Assembly: GCF_007830265.1 (NCBI RefSeq)
Contig: NZ_VLKE01000001.1
Span: 1,736,001-1,800,000 of the forward strand
Direction of reading: 5' to 3'
DNA: 64,000 bases
Origin: Micromonospora olivasterospora
Lineage (GTDB): Bacteria > Actinomycetota > Actinomycetes > Mycobacteriales > Micromonosporaceae
Below are positions 42,399 through 51,232 of the stretch, piece after piece; the stretch's first letter is position 1, and each line of letters opens with the position of its first letter. Below the pieces are notes generated by a model. That model searched no databases, had not been told where the DNA came from, and saw only the letters and a program-made list of their open reading frames with translations. Both the position numbers and the translations under genes were made by a program.

Positions 42399-43049
42399 AT
42401 GACGCAGACGGATGCGCGGCCGTGGGTTGCCCCACGGCCGCGCACCCCCGCCCCGGCCGATGCGGGCATCCCGCGACGAGCACTGACGATCGAGGTGAGC
42501 AGCACGGTGCGGGAAGACGCCGGTCCGGGCTTCGACGAGGTGTACCGCCGGCACTTCCAGCCGCTGGTGGTGCAGCTCTACACGTTCGTCGGGGACCTGG
42601 GGGAAGCCCAGGACCTGGTGCAGGAGGCGTTCAGCCGGGCCTGGCCACGCTGGCACCGGATCAGCCGCTACGACGACCCGGTGGGGTGGGTCCGCCGGGT
42701 GGCCTGGAACGCCGCGGCCAGCCGGTGGCGCCGACTGCGTACGGCACGGCTGTTCCAGCAACGGCAGCGGCTGGAGTCGGTGGACGGCCCCGGCCCGGAC
42801 CGGGTGGCGCTGGCCGCCGCCCTCCGGGCGCTCCCCGCCGACCAGCGACGCGCGGTGGTGCTGTTCTACATCGCCGAGCTCAGCGTCAACGAGATCGCCG
42901 AGGACTGCGGCGTGGCGCCCGGCACGGTCAAGTCCTGGCTGCACCGCGCCCGGACCACGCTGGCGGCGCGGCTCGACGAGCACGATCCTCAGCGACGGGA
43001 CGGCGGCCGGCCCGGGACGTCCCACGCGGCCCGAAGGACGGTGGACTGA
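42399..43049 (+). CDS. ECF sigma factor (SigE-like family)
   Basis: A 216-residue extracytoplasmic-function sigma factor. Region 2 reads FDEVYRRHFQPLVVQLYTFV and DLVQEAFSRAWPRWHRI. Region 4 reads ALRALPADQRRAVVLFY and LSVNEIAEDCGVAPGTVKSWLHR. The N-terminal 35 residues (Pro/Ala/Arg-rich) lie before the conserved start. It is followed one base later by a membrane-anchored protein in the position of an anti-sigma factor. It belongs to the small actinobacterial SigE-like group and not to SigA or SigB types. Confidence 0.92.
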   Translation: MTQTDARPWVAPRPRTPAPADAGIPRRALTIEVSSTVREDAGPGFDEVYRRHFQPLVVQLYTFVGDLGEAQDLVQEAFSRAWPRWHRISRYDDPVGWVRRVAWNAAASRWRRLRTARLFQQRQRLESVDGPGPDRVALAAALRALPADQRRAVVLFYIAELSVNEIAEDCGVAPGTVKSWLHRARTTLAARLDEHDPQRRDGGRPGTSHAARRTVD

Positions 43050-43050
43050 G

Positions 43051-43935
43051 ATGGACCGTCGACACCAGGAAGCGGACCGGCTGGCGAGTGCCTTCGCCGA
43101 CCTGCGCGCCGCGAGCCTTTCGCGGGTCGGCGAGCCCGACCCGGACGAGCCGCGCCGCCGGGCGTACCGCCGGCGGCGTAGCCGGGCCGTCGTCCCGGGC
43201 GTCGCGGCGGCGGTCGTCGCCGTGGCCGGAGCCGTCGGGCTCGTCGGCACCGGCACTCCGCCGCCCCGGACCTCCGGCACCGACGACTCTCCCGCCACCG
43301 AGCTCCCTTCGGCCTGGCCGAGCACCGGATCGACCACCCCCGCGCCGGGCCCGTCGGCCACCCAGAGCCAGGTTCCCTCGGCGACGCCCGGGAGCCCGTT
43401 CTCCCCGTCGCCGGCACCGACGCCGACGACCGCCGCCCCGACGCCGTCCGCTTCCCGCCCGAGCGGTACGCCGTCGGCGACCTCGACCCGCTACCTCGAC
43501 CTGTCGATCACGGCACCGCGGTCGGTGACCCTGCAACCGTCCGGCGACGCGTACGCCGGTTGGCTCGACGTCACCATGGCCAACGCCGGCACCCGGACGT
43601 ACGACAGCGGCGACCTGATCGTGGTGCTGCCGGTGGAGGCGACGATCGATTTGAACGGCACCGGGATCGGCGGCTGCTTCCACCAGGGGCAGGACGACGA
43701 CACGAAGACGATGTTCTGCACGGGAGACGGGCGGATACCCGCGGGCGGCTCGCGGTCGTACCGGATCGGGGTGCGGGTGGACATCGCACCGGGCGGCCCG
43801 GCCCGCACGCTGTCCGGCCTCGCGCTGACGGTCCGCGCGAACGTCGACGGCGGGTTCCCCGCCGACCGCACCCCGGGCGACAACACCGCCCGGACGGACC
43901 TGGAACTGCCGGGCCGGGTGACCCGTTCCGGGTGA
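43051..43935 (+). CDS. Membrane-anchored partner of the ECF sigma factor (candidate anti-sigma)
   Basis: A 294-residue protein with a cytoplasmic part of about 45 residues (RLASAFADLRAASLSRV, then RRRAYRRRRSR), one span (VVPGVAAAVVAVAGAVGLVG), a Ser/Thr/Pro-rich linker of about 80 residues and an extracellular domain. That domain (GYAGWLDVTMANAGT to PGDNTARTDLEL) resembles those of the secreted protein 41467-42393 and has a Cys pair (GGCFHQ, MFCTG). Topology and position fit an anti-sigma factor, but the short cytoplasmic part lacks a visible zinc-type anti-sigma motif. The shared outer domain is unusual. Confidence 0.75.
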   Translation: MDRRHQEADRLASAFADLRAASLSRVGEPDPDEPRRRAYRRRRSRAVVPGVAAAVVAVAGAVGLVGTGTPPPRTSGTDDSPATELPSAWPSTGSTTPAPGPSATQSQVPSATPGSPFSPSPAPTPTTAAPTPSASRPSGTPSATSTRYLDLSITAPRSVTLQPSGDAYAGWLDVTMANAGTRTYDSGDLIVVLPVEATIDLNGTGIGGCFHQGQDDDTKTMFCTGDGRIPAGGSRSYRIGVRVDIAPGGPARTLSGLALTVRANVDGGFPADRTPGDNTARTDLELPGRVTRSG

Positions 43936-43951
43936 CGCGGGACGCCGGTAC

Positions 43952-44824
43952 TCACCAGACCGGGCGTTGCAGCAGGCCGACGAACTCGGCCAGCAGCCGC
44001 TCCCGCAGGGCCGGCGGGGCGGCGTTCAGCAGCGCGTTCACGGGGGCCATCCGGTCCGGCGCGCCGCCCGCGCCGGGCCCGCCCGGCCCCGGCCGGGCCA
44101 GGCCGAGGCCGGCGGCGAGGCCGGCGACCAGCTCCGGGGTGAGGGCGTCCGGGGTGAGCGAGGCCGCGCGGGCGGCCAGCTCCCCGGGCAGCTCCACCGG
44201 GCCGGCCGCCCGGGCCGCCGCCACCGCCTCGGCCAGGTCCGCGCGGAACTCCGCCACCCCGGGGGCCACCGCGGCGGTCACGGTGAGATGCACGCTGGCC
44301 GGCAGGCCGGCGTACGCGAGCTGCGGCTGGGTGTGCCAACCGCGCGCGGTCAGCTCGTCCACCAGCACGAACAGGTCGAGCCCCGGGTCGGCGGAGGTGA
44401 GGCAGACCACGGTCGACTCGGGCTCGACGAGCAGCCGCAGCCCGTCCGTACCCCGCACGGCGTCGGCGAGCCCCGCCACCGCGTCCCGGGTCGACGCGGC
44501 CAGCCGCAGGTAGCCGTCCTCGCCGAGGTGGCGCAGGGTGGCGTACGCGGCGGCGATCGGACCGCCGGACCGGGTGGCGGCGATCACCGGGTTGACCATG
44601 GTGTACCCGGGCCAGTCGGCGTACGCGAAGTACTGGGGGGCGCGCAGCGCCGGGTCGCGGTGCAGCAGCACCGAGACGCCCTTCGGGGCGTACGCGTACT
44701 TGTGCAGGTCCACGGAGATCGAGGTGACCCCGGCGACGGCGAAGTCGAACGGCGGCACGGGCGCGCCGAGCCGGCGCAGCCAGGGCAGCGTCCAGCCGCC
44801 CAGACCCGTCCATGGCGCCGAATG
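43952..44824 (-). pseudogene. 5'-truncated PLP-dependent decarboxylase (sphingosine-phosphate lyase-like)
   Basis: The frame carries the PLP-lysine motif SISVDLHKYAYAPKG only about 30 residues after it becomes protein-like (GGWTLPWLRRLG). In complete group II decarboxylases and lyases about 200-250 residues, including the cofactor-binding half, come before this. A TAG at 44825-44827 closes the frame and the methyltransferase-like gene begins 20 bases beyond. The remaining two thirds, to LLQRPVW, is intact. A start at GTG 44758 would give a 268-residue protein without the cofactor-binding half, so it is treated as a decayed gene. Confidence 0.75.
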
Positions 44825-44845
44825 CTACTCACGCTGTGGGTGAGG

Positions 44846-45160
44846 TCACACCCCCTCGTTCGGGGACCAACCGGCTGCCGACATGTCCACCCCGGACGGG
44901 CGCAGCGGGCAGCCCTCCGCGCGCAGCCGGGCCCGCGCCTCGACCTCGTGCCCGGGTGGCAGCCGGCCGCCCGCGGTCACCACCCGGTGCCACGGCACCC
45001 CGCCGCCGTGCCGGGCCATGATCGACCCGACCAGCCGCGCCGACGCCCGGCCCGAGCGCTCGGCGAGCGCGTCGGCGACCGCCCCGTACGACATCACCCG
45101 GCCCGGCGGGATGCGCTCGACGAGCCGCAGCACAGCCTCGACGTACTCCTCAGGTGTCAT
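44846..45160 (-). CDS. Alkyltransferase-like (ATL) DNA-binding protein
   Basis: A 104-residue protein of the MGMT DNA-binding domain family: YGAVADALAERSGRASARLVG, with the recognition-helix Arg in SGRASAR, and GVPWHRVVTAGGRL. In true O6-alkylguanine methyltransferases this motif is PCHR with the acceptor Cys; here it is PWHR. That is the mark of ATL proteins, which bind alkylated guanine without repairing it and hand it to nucleotide excision repair. The frame is open upstream but ATG 45160 (MTPEEYVEAVLRL) gives the usual start. It is divergent from proB. Confidence 0.88.
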   Translation of the reverse strand: MTPEEYVEAVLRLVERIPPGRVMSYGAVADALAERSGRASARLVGSIMARHGGGVPWHRVVTAGGRLPPGHEVEARARLRAEGCPLRPSGVDMSAAGWSPNEGV

Positions 45161-45221
45161 GATCTGCCACGATATGGGATCACCGACGGGCCCGGCAGAC
45201 CCGAGCGAGCAGAATGGGCGG

Positions 45222-46331
45222 GTGCGCGAAGCAGTCACCTCAGCCCGGAGGATCGTCGTCAAGGTCGGCTCGTCCTCGCTGACCACCGCGGCCGGGAGAC
45301 TGGACGACGCGCGGGTCGACACGCTGGTCGACACGCTCGCCGCGCTCGCCGCCGACGGCCGCGAGGTGGTGCTGGTCTCGTCCGGGGCCATCGCCGCCGG
45401 GCTCGCACCGCTCGGGCTCCGGCGGCGCCCGCGCGACCTGGCCACCCAGCAGGCCGCCGCCAGCGTCGGCCAGGGCCTGCTGATCGGCCGGTACGCGGCC
45501 GGCTTCGCCCGGCACCAGCTGACGGTGGGGCAGGTGCTGCTCACCGTCGACGACGTGACCCGACGGGCGCACTACCGCAACGCGTACCGGACCCTGCGCA
45601 AGCTGCTCGACCTGCGGGCCGTGCCGATCGTCAACGAGAACGACACGGTGGCCACCGAGGAGATCCGCTTCGGCGACAACGACCGGCTCGCCGCCCTGGT
45701 GGCCGCGCTGGTGCACGCCGACCTGCTGGTGCTCCTGTCCGACGTCGACGCGCTGTGGACCGGCGACCCGGCCCGGCCGGGCTCCACCCGGATCGCCGAG
45801 GTCCACGACGAGCGGGACCTGGCCGGGGTCGAGGTGGGCGGCGCGGGCCGCGCCGGGGTGGGCACCGGCGGCATGGTCACCAAGGTCGAGGCGGCCCGGA
45901 TCGCGACCGGGTTCGGCATCCCGGTGGTGCTGACCGCCGCGTCCCTGGCCGCCGGGGCGCTGGCCGGCGAGGCCGTCGGCACCCTGTTCCACCCCGAGCG
46001 GCGGCGGCCGGCCGCCCGGCTCTTCTGGCTGGCGCACGCCACCACGCCCCGCGGCCGGCTGCACCTCGACGACGGCGCGGTCGCGGCGGTGGTACGCCGG
46101 CGCAAGTCCCTGCTGCCGGCCGGCATCACCGCCGTGGACGGGGCGTTCACCGCGGGCGACCCGGTCGACCTGGTCGACGCCGGGGGCGCGCCGGTCGCCC
46201 GGGGACTGGTCAACTACGACGCGGTGGAGCTGCCCGGGCTGCTCGGCCGCTCGACGGGCGAGCTGGCGGTGGCCCTCGGCCCCGCGTACGAACGTGAGGT
46301 CGTCCACCGCGACGACCTGGTACTGCTATAG
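45222..46331 (+). CDS. proB: Glutamate 5-kinase
   Basis: The first enzyme of proline synthesis, phosphorylating glutamate with ATP. The 369-residue protein starts at GTG 45222 (VREAVTSARRIVVKVGSSSL). It has the kinase motifs VLVSSGAIAAG, VNENDTVATEE and FGDNDRLAALVAA, a metal/feedback region GTGGMVTKVEAA, and a C-terminal PUA domain from about residue 270 (RGRLHLDDGAV to ARGLVNYDAVEL). proA follows 12 bases later, forming the proBA operon. Confidence 0.97.
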   Translation: MREAVTSARRIVVKVGSSSLTTAAGRLDDARVDTLVDTLAALAADGREVVLVSSGAIAAGLAPLGLRRRPRDLATQQAAASVGQGLLIGRYAAGFARHQLTVGQVLLTVDDVTRRAHYRNAYRTLRKLLDLRAVPIVNENDTVATEEIRFGDNDRLAALVAALVHADLLVLLSDVDALWTGDPARPGSTRIAEVHDERDLAGVEVGGAGRAGVGTGGMVTKVEAARIATGFGIPVVLTAASLAAGALAGEAVGTLFHPERRRPAARLFWLAHATTPRGRLHLDDGAVAAVVRRRKSLLPAGITAVDGAFTAGDPVDLVDAGGAPVARGLVNYDAVELPGLLGRSTGELAVALGPAYEREVVHRDDLVLL

Positions 46332-46343
46332 GAGGAGTGCAGG

Positions 46344-47585
46344 ATGAGCGTGGTGGAGCAGGCGCGCCGGGCGCGGGACGCGGCGGAGGCGCTGGCCGTG
46401 GCCACCCGTACGGTCAAGGACGCCGCGCTGGTGGCGATGGCCGACGCGCTCGTGGCGCGTACCCCGGAGATCCTCGCCGCGAACGCGACGGACCTGGCCG
46501 CCGGGCGCGAGGCCGGGCTGAGCGCGGCCGTGCTGGACCGGCTCGCCCTCGACGCGGGCCGGGTGGCCGGCATCGCCGACGCGCTGCGCCAGATGGCCGC
46601 GCTGCCCGACCCGGTGGGCGAGGTGGTCCGCGGCTCGACCCTGCCCAACGGGCTGGAGCTGCGGCAGGTCCGGGTGCCGTTCGGGGTGGTCGGCATCATC
46701 TACGAGGCCCGCCCGAACGTGACCGTGGACGCCGCCGGGATCTGCCTGAAGTCCGGCAACGCGGCGCTGCTGCGCGGCTCCTCCTCGGCGGCGAACTCCA
46801 ACGCCGCGCTGGTGGCGGTGCTGCGGGACGCGGTCGCCTCGGCCGGCCTGCCGGCGGACGCGGTGCAGCTGCTCGACGCCACCTCCCGCGACTCGGTCAA
46901 GGAGCTGATGCGCGCCCGGGGGCTGGTGGACGTGCTGATCCCGCGCGGCGGGGCGTCGCTGATCCGCACGGTGGTCGAGGAGTCGACCGTGCCGGTGATC
47001 GAGACGGGGGTGGGCAACTGCCACGTGTACGTCGACGCCGCCGCCGACGTGGCCAAGGCCGTCGCGATCACCCTGAACGCCAAGACGCAGCGCCTGTCGA
47101 CCTGCAACACGGCCGAGTCGCTGCTGGTGCACGCGGGCGTCGCGGACGCCTTCCTGCCGCCGGTGCTGGCGGCGTTCGCCGGGGCCGGGGTGACGGTGCA
47201 CGGCGACGCCCGGGTGGCGGCGTACTCGGACGCGGTGGTGCCGGCCACCGAAGAGGACTTCGCCACGGAGTACCTGTCGGCCGACATCTCGGTCGCCGTG
47301 GTCGACTCGCTCGACGCGGCGATCACCCACATCCGCCGGTACGGCACCGGCCACACCGAGGCCATCGTCACCGACTCGGCCGGCGCGGCCCGGGAGTTCG
47401 TGGCCCGGGTCGACGCGGCGGCGGTCATGGTCAACGCCTCGACCCGTTTCACGGACGGCGGCGAGTTCGGGTTCGGCGCGGAAATCGGCATCTCCACCCA
47501 GAAGCTGCACGCCCGGGGCCCGATGGGCCTGCCCGAGCTGACCTCCACGAAGTACGTGGTGACCGGCGACGGCCACCTGCGCTGA
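46344..47585 (+). CDS. proA: Glutamate-5-semialdehyde dehydrogenase (gamma-glutamyl phosphate reductase)
   Basis: The second enzyme of proline synthesis; it reduces gamma-glutamyl phosphate with NADPH. The 413-residue protein contains [20 protein letters not shown], the catalytic Cys in [15 protein letters not shown], and the family end [20 protein letters not shown]. Length and motifs are normal. It is the second gene of proBA and is followed by the terminator at 47606-47638. Confidence 0.97.
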   Translation: MSVVEQARRARDAAEALAVATRTVKDAALVAMADALVARTPEILAANATDLAAGREAGLSAAVLDRLALDAGRVAGIADALRQMAALPDPVGEVVRGSTLPNGLELRQVRVPFGVVGIIYEARPNVTVDAAGICLKSGNAALLRGSSSAANSNAALVAVLRDAVASAGLPADAVQLLDATSRDSVKELMRARGLVDVLIPRGGASLIRTVVEESTVPVIETGVGNCHVYVDAAADVAKAVAITLNAKTQRLSTCNTAESLLVHAGVADAFLPPVLAAFAGAGVTVHGDARVAAYSDAVVPATEEDFATEYLSADISVAVVDSLDAAITHIRRYGTGHTEAIVTDSAGAAREFVARVDAAAVMVNASTRFTDGGEFGFGAEIGISTQKLHARGPMGLPELTSTKYVVTGDGHLR

Positions 47586-47605
47586 CCGGGGCGGGGCCGG
47601 TACGA

Positions 47606-47638
47606 CGAGGACCCGCACCCCGTGGGTACGGGTCCTCG
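47606..47638 (+). terminator. Terminator after proA
   Basis: CGAGGACCCG and its perfect complement, with a 13-base loop, lie 20 bases past the proA stop. Confidence 0.7.
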
Positions 47639-47663
47639 CTGCGCCGGCCGGGCCGGCGGTGGA

Positions 47664-47975
47664 TCAGTAGACGGTCACGCCGTACGCGCTGGCCGCCTCG
47701 GTGACGGGCTGGAAGAAGGTGGTGCCGCCGGTCCTGCAGTTACCGCTGCCGCCGGAGGTGATGCCGATCGCCTTCGTCCCGTCGTACAGCGCGTTCGCGG
47801 CGGTGAAGCCGCCGGGGTGGCTCAGCGCCGCGTTGTCGTAGCGGACCAGGGCGTAGTCGTTGCCCGGGAAGCTGGACCCGGCGGTCGGGCCGATGAGCGT
47901 GGTCTGGCTGGAGTTGGCGTACCAGGTGCTGACCACGTCGCCGCAGTGCCCGGCGGTGAGGAAAGGCCGCCGGTT
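47664..47975 (-). pseudogene. Degenerate S1 (streptogrisin-like) protease gene
   Basis: The frame includes FLTAGHC (catalytic His) near 47943-47951, the Asp strand [11 protein letters not shown] and the typical C-terminus [18 protein letters not shown] up to SAYGVTVY. The part between, which should hold GDSGG with the catalytic Ser, is missing: [22 protein letters not shown] joins strand to C-terminus directly. Signal peptide and propeptide are also absent. It is a remnant with an internal and a 5' deletion, unrelated in position to the intact S1 gene at 12196-13518. Confidence 0.8.
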
Positions 47976-48110
47976 GCGTCGGCGTCCCTGCCGCGCCGTC
48001 GAGGTCGAGACTCGGGGGGGCGCACCTCGGCGGACACTGTAGCGGAGGATCTACCGTGTTCGACTCGTGCGCAAGGCTTGGTCGTCCATGGACCTGCGTT
48101 GACCCGGGAG

Positions 48111-48932
48111 TCAGCGGCAGGCGCGGATCGCGGCGAGGGTCGTGTGCACGTCGAACTGGGGCCCGTCGTCGCTCTCCCAGCCGCCGTCGCTGCGCTGGGT
48201 CTCGGCCAGCCGGCGACGCGCGGCGACCAGCGTCCAGTGCTGCCCGCCCATGCCGACGCGGCACAGGGTTGCCGCCAGCCAGGCGGCGTTGGCCGGGGAC
48301 AGCTGCGGCATCCGGTCGGCGAGCACCACCTGGATCCGGGCCGACTCGTAGAACATCTCCTGCCGGTGCAGCACCGCCGCGCTCAGCCAGCCCGTGGCCA
48401 GGTACGACGGCCAGGTCCCGTCCGGGTGCAGCCGGCCGGCGAGCGCCTGGGCGGCGACGTGCACGACGCCCGCGTACGCGCCGCCGACCCGGTGGTCCAG
48501 CGGCCCGGCGGCCCGCGCGTCCAGGCCCGCGACGGTCAGCCAGAAACCGGCGTTGGCGGTCAGGTAGAGACGGGCCTCCTCGTCGCCCGGCCGGGCCCAC
48601 TCCGGCGCGGCGGGAGCGAGGGCCGGATCCTCCTCCCAGCCGCCGTCGGCGTGCTGGCGGGCGGCCAGCCAGTCCAGCGCCCGGCGAGCGGCCGGTCGGC
48701 CAAGGGCGCCGAGGTCGTCCAGCTCCGCGAGCCGGAAGCAGGTGGCGTCTACCGAGGCGACGTCGTCGCCCCAGACCGCCGGCCAGCCGCCGCCGGGCAG
48801 CTCGCCGGCCTCGACGCTGTCGAGCAGTTCCGGCGTCGGTGCGGCGCCCGCGCGCAGCCAGGAGAGCCGGGCGCGGTCCACCGCGTCGCCGTGCGCCATT
48901 ACGAAGCCGATCGCGGCGTCCAAGTCGACCAC
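48111..48932 (-). CDS. Prenyltransferase/squalene-cyclase repeat protein (alpha-toroid)
   Basis: A 273-residue protein with repeated helix pairs and QW-like motifs: RQHADGGWEED, RLHPDGTWPSYL and TQRSDGGWESDDGPQFDVH. These are the repeats of the alpha/alpha-toroid fold shared by terpene cyclases and prenyltransferase beta subunits. It is half the size of a squalene-hopene cyclase and lacks the DXDD acid motif, so cyclase activity is unlikely. It is soluble with no signal. Proteins of this kind occur in actinobacteria without known role. Confidence 0.75.
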   Translation of the reverse strand: MVDLDAAIGFVMAHGDAVDRARLSWLRAGAAPTPELLDSVEAGELPGGGWPAVWGDDVASVDATCFRLAELDDLGALGRPAARRALDWLAARQHADGGWEEDPALAPAAPEWARPGDEEARLYLTANAGFWLTVAGLDARAAGPLDHRVGGAYAGVVHVAAQALAGRLHPDGTWPSYLATGWLSAAVLHRQEMFYESARIQVVLADRMPQLSPANAAWLAATLCRVGMGGQHWTLVAARRRLAETQRSDGGWESDDGPQFDVHTTLAAIRACR

Positions 48933-48998
48933 GCGGTCACGCTACCGGCGCAAACGCGTTCCCACCTCGGATGGTCGGACGACCGACAACCGCGAAAA

Positions 48999-49025
48999 GG
49001 GGCCCCTCCGCGCCGGAAGGGCCCC
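48999..49025 (-). terminator. Possible terminator after moeZ
   Basis: GGGGCCC and GGGCCCC with an inner GC-rich loop lie about 10 bases beyond the moeZ stop, preceded by AAAA on the plus strand. Confidence 0.45.
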
Positions 49026-49034
49026 ATCCTTCGC

Positions 49035-50216
49035 TCAGTAGGCGGGCAGCGACGGATCGACCTGCTTGATCCAGGACAGGACGCCGCCCTGGACGTGCAC
49101 CGCGTCCCGGAAGCCGGCCGCCTTGACGGCGGCGAGCGCCTCGGCCGAGCGGACGCCGGACTTGCAGTGCAGCACGATCTGCCGGTCCTGCGGCAGCCGG
49201 GACAGCGCCTCGCCGGAGATGATCTCGCCCTTGGGGATCAGCGTGGCGCCGGGGATGCGGACGATCTCGTACTCGGCGGGCTCGCGGACGTCGACCAGGA
49301 AGATGTCCTTGCCCGCGTCCTGCCACTCCCTGAGCTCCAGTGCGGTGATGGTCGCGTCGACCACCGCCTCCTGGGCCTCCTCGGAGACGGCGCCGCAGAA
49401 GTCCTCGTAGTCCTCCAGCAGGTCGGTGACCGTCGGGTTCTCGCCGCAGAGGGCGCAGTTCGGGTCCTTGCGTACCTTGATCTTGCGGTACGTCATCTCC
49501 AGGGCGTCGTAGACCATGAGCCGGCCGACCAGCGGCTCGCCGATGCCGGCGAGCAGCTTGATCGCCTCGTTCACCTGGATCGAGCCGATCGACGCGCAGA
49601 GCACGCCGAGCACGCCGCCCTCCGCGCAGGAGGGGACCATGCCGGGCGGCGGGGGCTCCGGGTAGAGGCAGCGGTAGCAGGGGCCGTGCTCGGCCCAGAA
49701 CACCGACGCCTGGCCGTCGAACCGGTAGATCGACCCCCAGACGTACGGCTTGCCGAGCAGCACCGCCGCGTCGTTGACCATGTACCGCGTGGCGAAGTTG
49801 TCGGTGCCGTCGACGATCAGGTCGTACTGGGAGAAGATCTCCCGGACGTTGTCCCGGTCCAGCGCGGTGTTGTGGATCTCGACGTTGACCAGCGGGTTGA
49901 TCTCGCGGATCGACGCGGCGGCGGACTCGGCCTTGGACCGGCCCACGTCGGAGACGCCGTGGATGATCTGGCGCTGGAGGTTCGACTCGTCGACGGTGTC
50001 GAAGTCGATGATGCCGAGCGTCCCCACGCCGGCGGCGGCCAGGTACAACAGGGCCGGCGAGCCGAGGCCGCCGGCACCGACACACAGCACCCGGGCGTTC
50101 TTCAGCCGCTTCTGCCCCTCGACCCCCACGTCGGGGATGATCAGGTGGCGCGAGTAGCGGCGGATCTCGTCTACGGTCAGCTCGGCGGCGGGCTCGACGA
50201 GCGGGGGCAACGACAC
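49035..50216 (-). CDS. moeZ: Adenylyltransferase/sulfurtransferase MoeZ
   Basis: MoeZ activates ubiquitin-like sulfur carriers (MoaD, ThiS, CysO types): the MoeB/ThiF domain adenylates the carrier C-terminus and the rhodanese domain passes sulfur. The 393-residue protein has the nucleotide motif CVGAGGLGSPALLYLAAAGV, zinc Cys pairs CYRCLYPE and CALCGEN, and a C-terminal rhodanese domain with active-site Cys in VLHCKSGVRS. Length and order are normal. It is transcribed alone, upstream of the alpha-toroid gene. Confidence 0.96.
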   Translation of the reverse strand: MSLPPLVEPAAELTVDEIRRYSRHLIIPDVGVEGQKRLKNARVLCVGAGGLGSPALLYLAAAGVGTLGIIDFDTVDESNLQRQIIHGVSDVGRSKAESAAASIREINPLVNVEIHNTALDRDNVREIFSQYDLIVDGTDNFATRYMVNDAAVLLGKPYVWGSIYRFDGQASVFWAEHGPCYRCLYPEPPPPGMVPSCAEGGVLGVLCASIGSIQVNEAIKLLAGIGEPLVGRLMVYDALEMTYRKIKVRKDPNCALCGENPTVTDLLEDYEDFCGAVSEEAQEAVVDATITALELREWQDAGKDIFLVDVREPAEYEIVRIPGATLIPKGEIISGEALSRLPQDRQIVLHCKSGVRSAEALAAVKAAGFRDAVHVQGGVLSWIKQVDPSLPAY

Positions 50217-50323
50217 GGTGGACTCCCCGGGACGACGGACGGTGACGCGCCATTGTCACCCGCCGCGGGGCCTGTCGGCCATGAGCAGTGACACGTCGCC
50301 CGACATGCGGGAGCGGGAATAAC

Positions 50324-51148
50324 TCAGACCCCGTCGACCGGCTCGCCCTCGTACCGCGATCCGTCCAGGTAGGGCCAGGGGTTGGCGACGCAGCCGTCCA
50401 GCCCGTACGTCTGCTGCTGCATCACCGGCGCGGGCGCCCCCGGCCGGGGGCAGGCCTGGTGCACCTCGCCGAGCTCGTGGCCCACCTCGTGGTTGACCAC
50501 GTACCTCCGGTAGACGTCCAGCGGGGCGCCGTAGTCGGGGACGGCCTCCATCCAGCGAGCCAGGTTGATGATCACCTGGCCGGGCAGCCGGCAGGAGGTG
50601 TACCCGTCCGTGGCCAGCCCGCCCAGCGCGCACATCCGCTCCGAGGTGGCCGGGGTGGCCAGGTAGACCGTGAAGTCGGCCGCCGGGTCGGCCACCCGCT
50701 GCACCCGCAGCTCGCCCGAGGCGATCCAGCTGCGCGGGTCGCTGAGCACCTCGTCGACCGTGGCCGCGAACGCGTCCGCGTCCTGCCCGGTGCCGTCCTC
50801 GACGGCCACCCGGTAGCGGCGCAGCGGCCCGCCGCCGCCCCGGACCGGCGACTCTCCCTCCGCCGTGGCGAACCGGCCGGCCCCGCTGCTCGGCCAGCCG
50901 CGCGGCGTCGCCCGGCCGGCCGCTCCGCCCGGGTCGTCCGGGCCGGTCCGACGCGCGACGTGGGTCGCGTCGGGGCCGGCCGGGCCGGGTGCCGCCCCGC
51001 CGCCGAGGAGCAGGGCCGCGGCGGCGACCACCGCCGCCAGCGCGGCGAGGCCGCCGAGCAGGGTACGCGCACCCGGGCGCCGCGACCGGGCACCGTCCGG
51101 AGTCGGACGGGCCGAGCCGGACGGCCCGGGTGGGGAGGAGACGCTCAT
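50324..51148 (-). CDS. DUF3152 membrane-anchored putative zinc metalloprotease (copy 1)
   Basis: A 274-residue protein with an N-terminal span (LGGLAALAAVVAAAALLLGGG), a linker and a DUF3152 domain. That domain has YRVAVEDGTGQDADAFA, DPRSWIASGELRVQRV, the metalloprotease-like motif VNHEVGHELG, and the C-terminal QQTYGLDGCVANPWPY. Two Cys pairs are likely disulfides (MCAL/SCRL; QACP/DGCV). The HExGHxLGxxH pattern suggests a gluzincin/metzincin-like zinc site, facing outward. A paralogue follows upstream (51233-52135). Confidence 0.85.
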   Translation of the reverse strand: MSVSSPPGPSGSARPTPDGARSRRPGARTLLGGLAALAAVVAAAALLLGGGAAPGPAGPDATHVARRTGPDDPGGAAGRATPRGWPSSGAGRFATAEGESPVRGGGGPLRRYRVAVEDGTGQDADAFAATVDEVLSDPRSWIASGELRVQRVADPAADFTVYLATPATSERMCALGGLATDGYTSCRLPGQVIINLARWMEAVPDYGAPLDVYRRYVVNHEVGHELGEVHQACPRPGAPAPVMQQQTYGLDGCVANPWPYLDGSRYEGEPVDGV

Positions 51149-51232
51149 GCCCTCAGGGTGCCAGGCGAACCGGGCGCATTCGGGCCGTTCCGGCGCGTAC
51201 CGTGAAAATCACTCGGATTGGCGGCGTACCGG

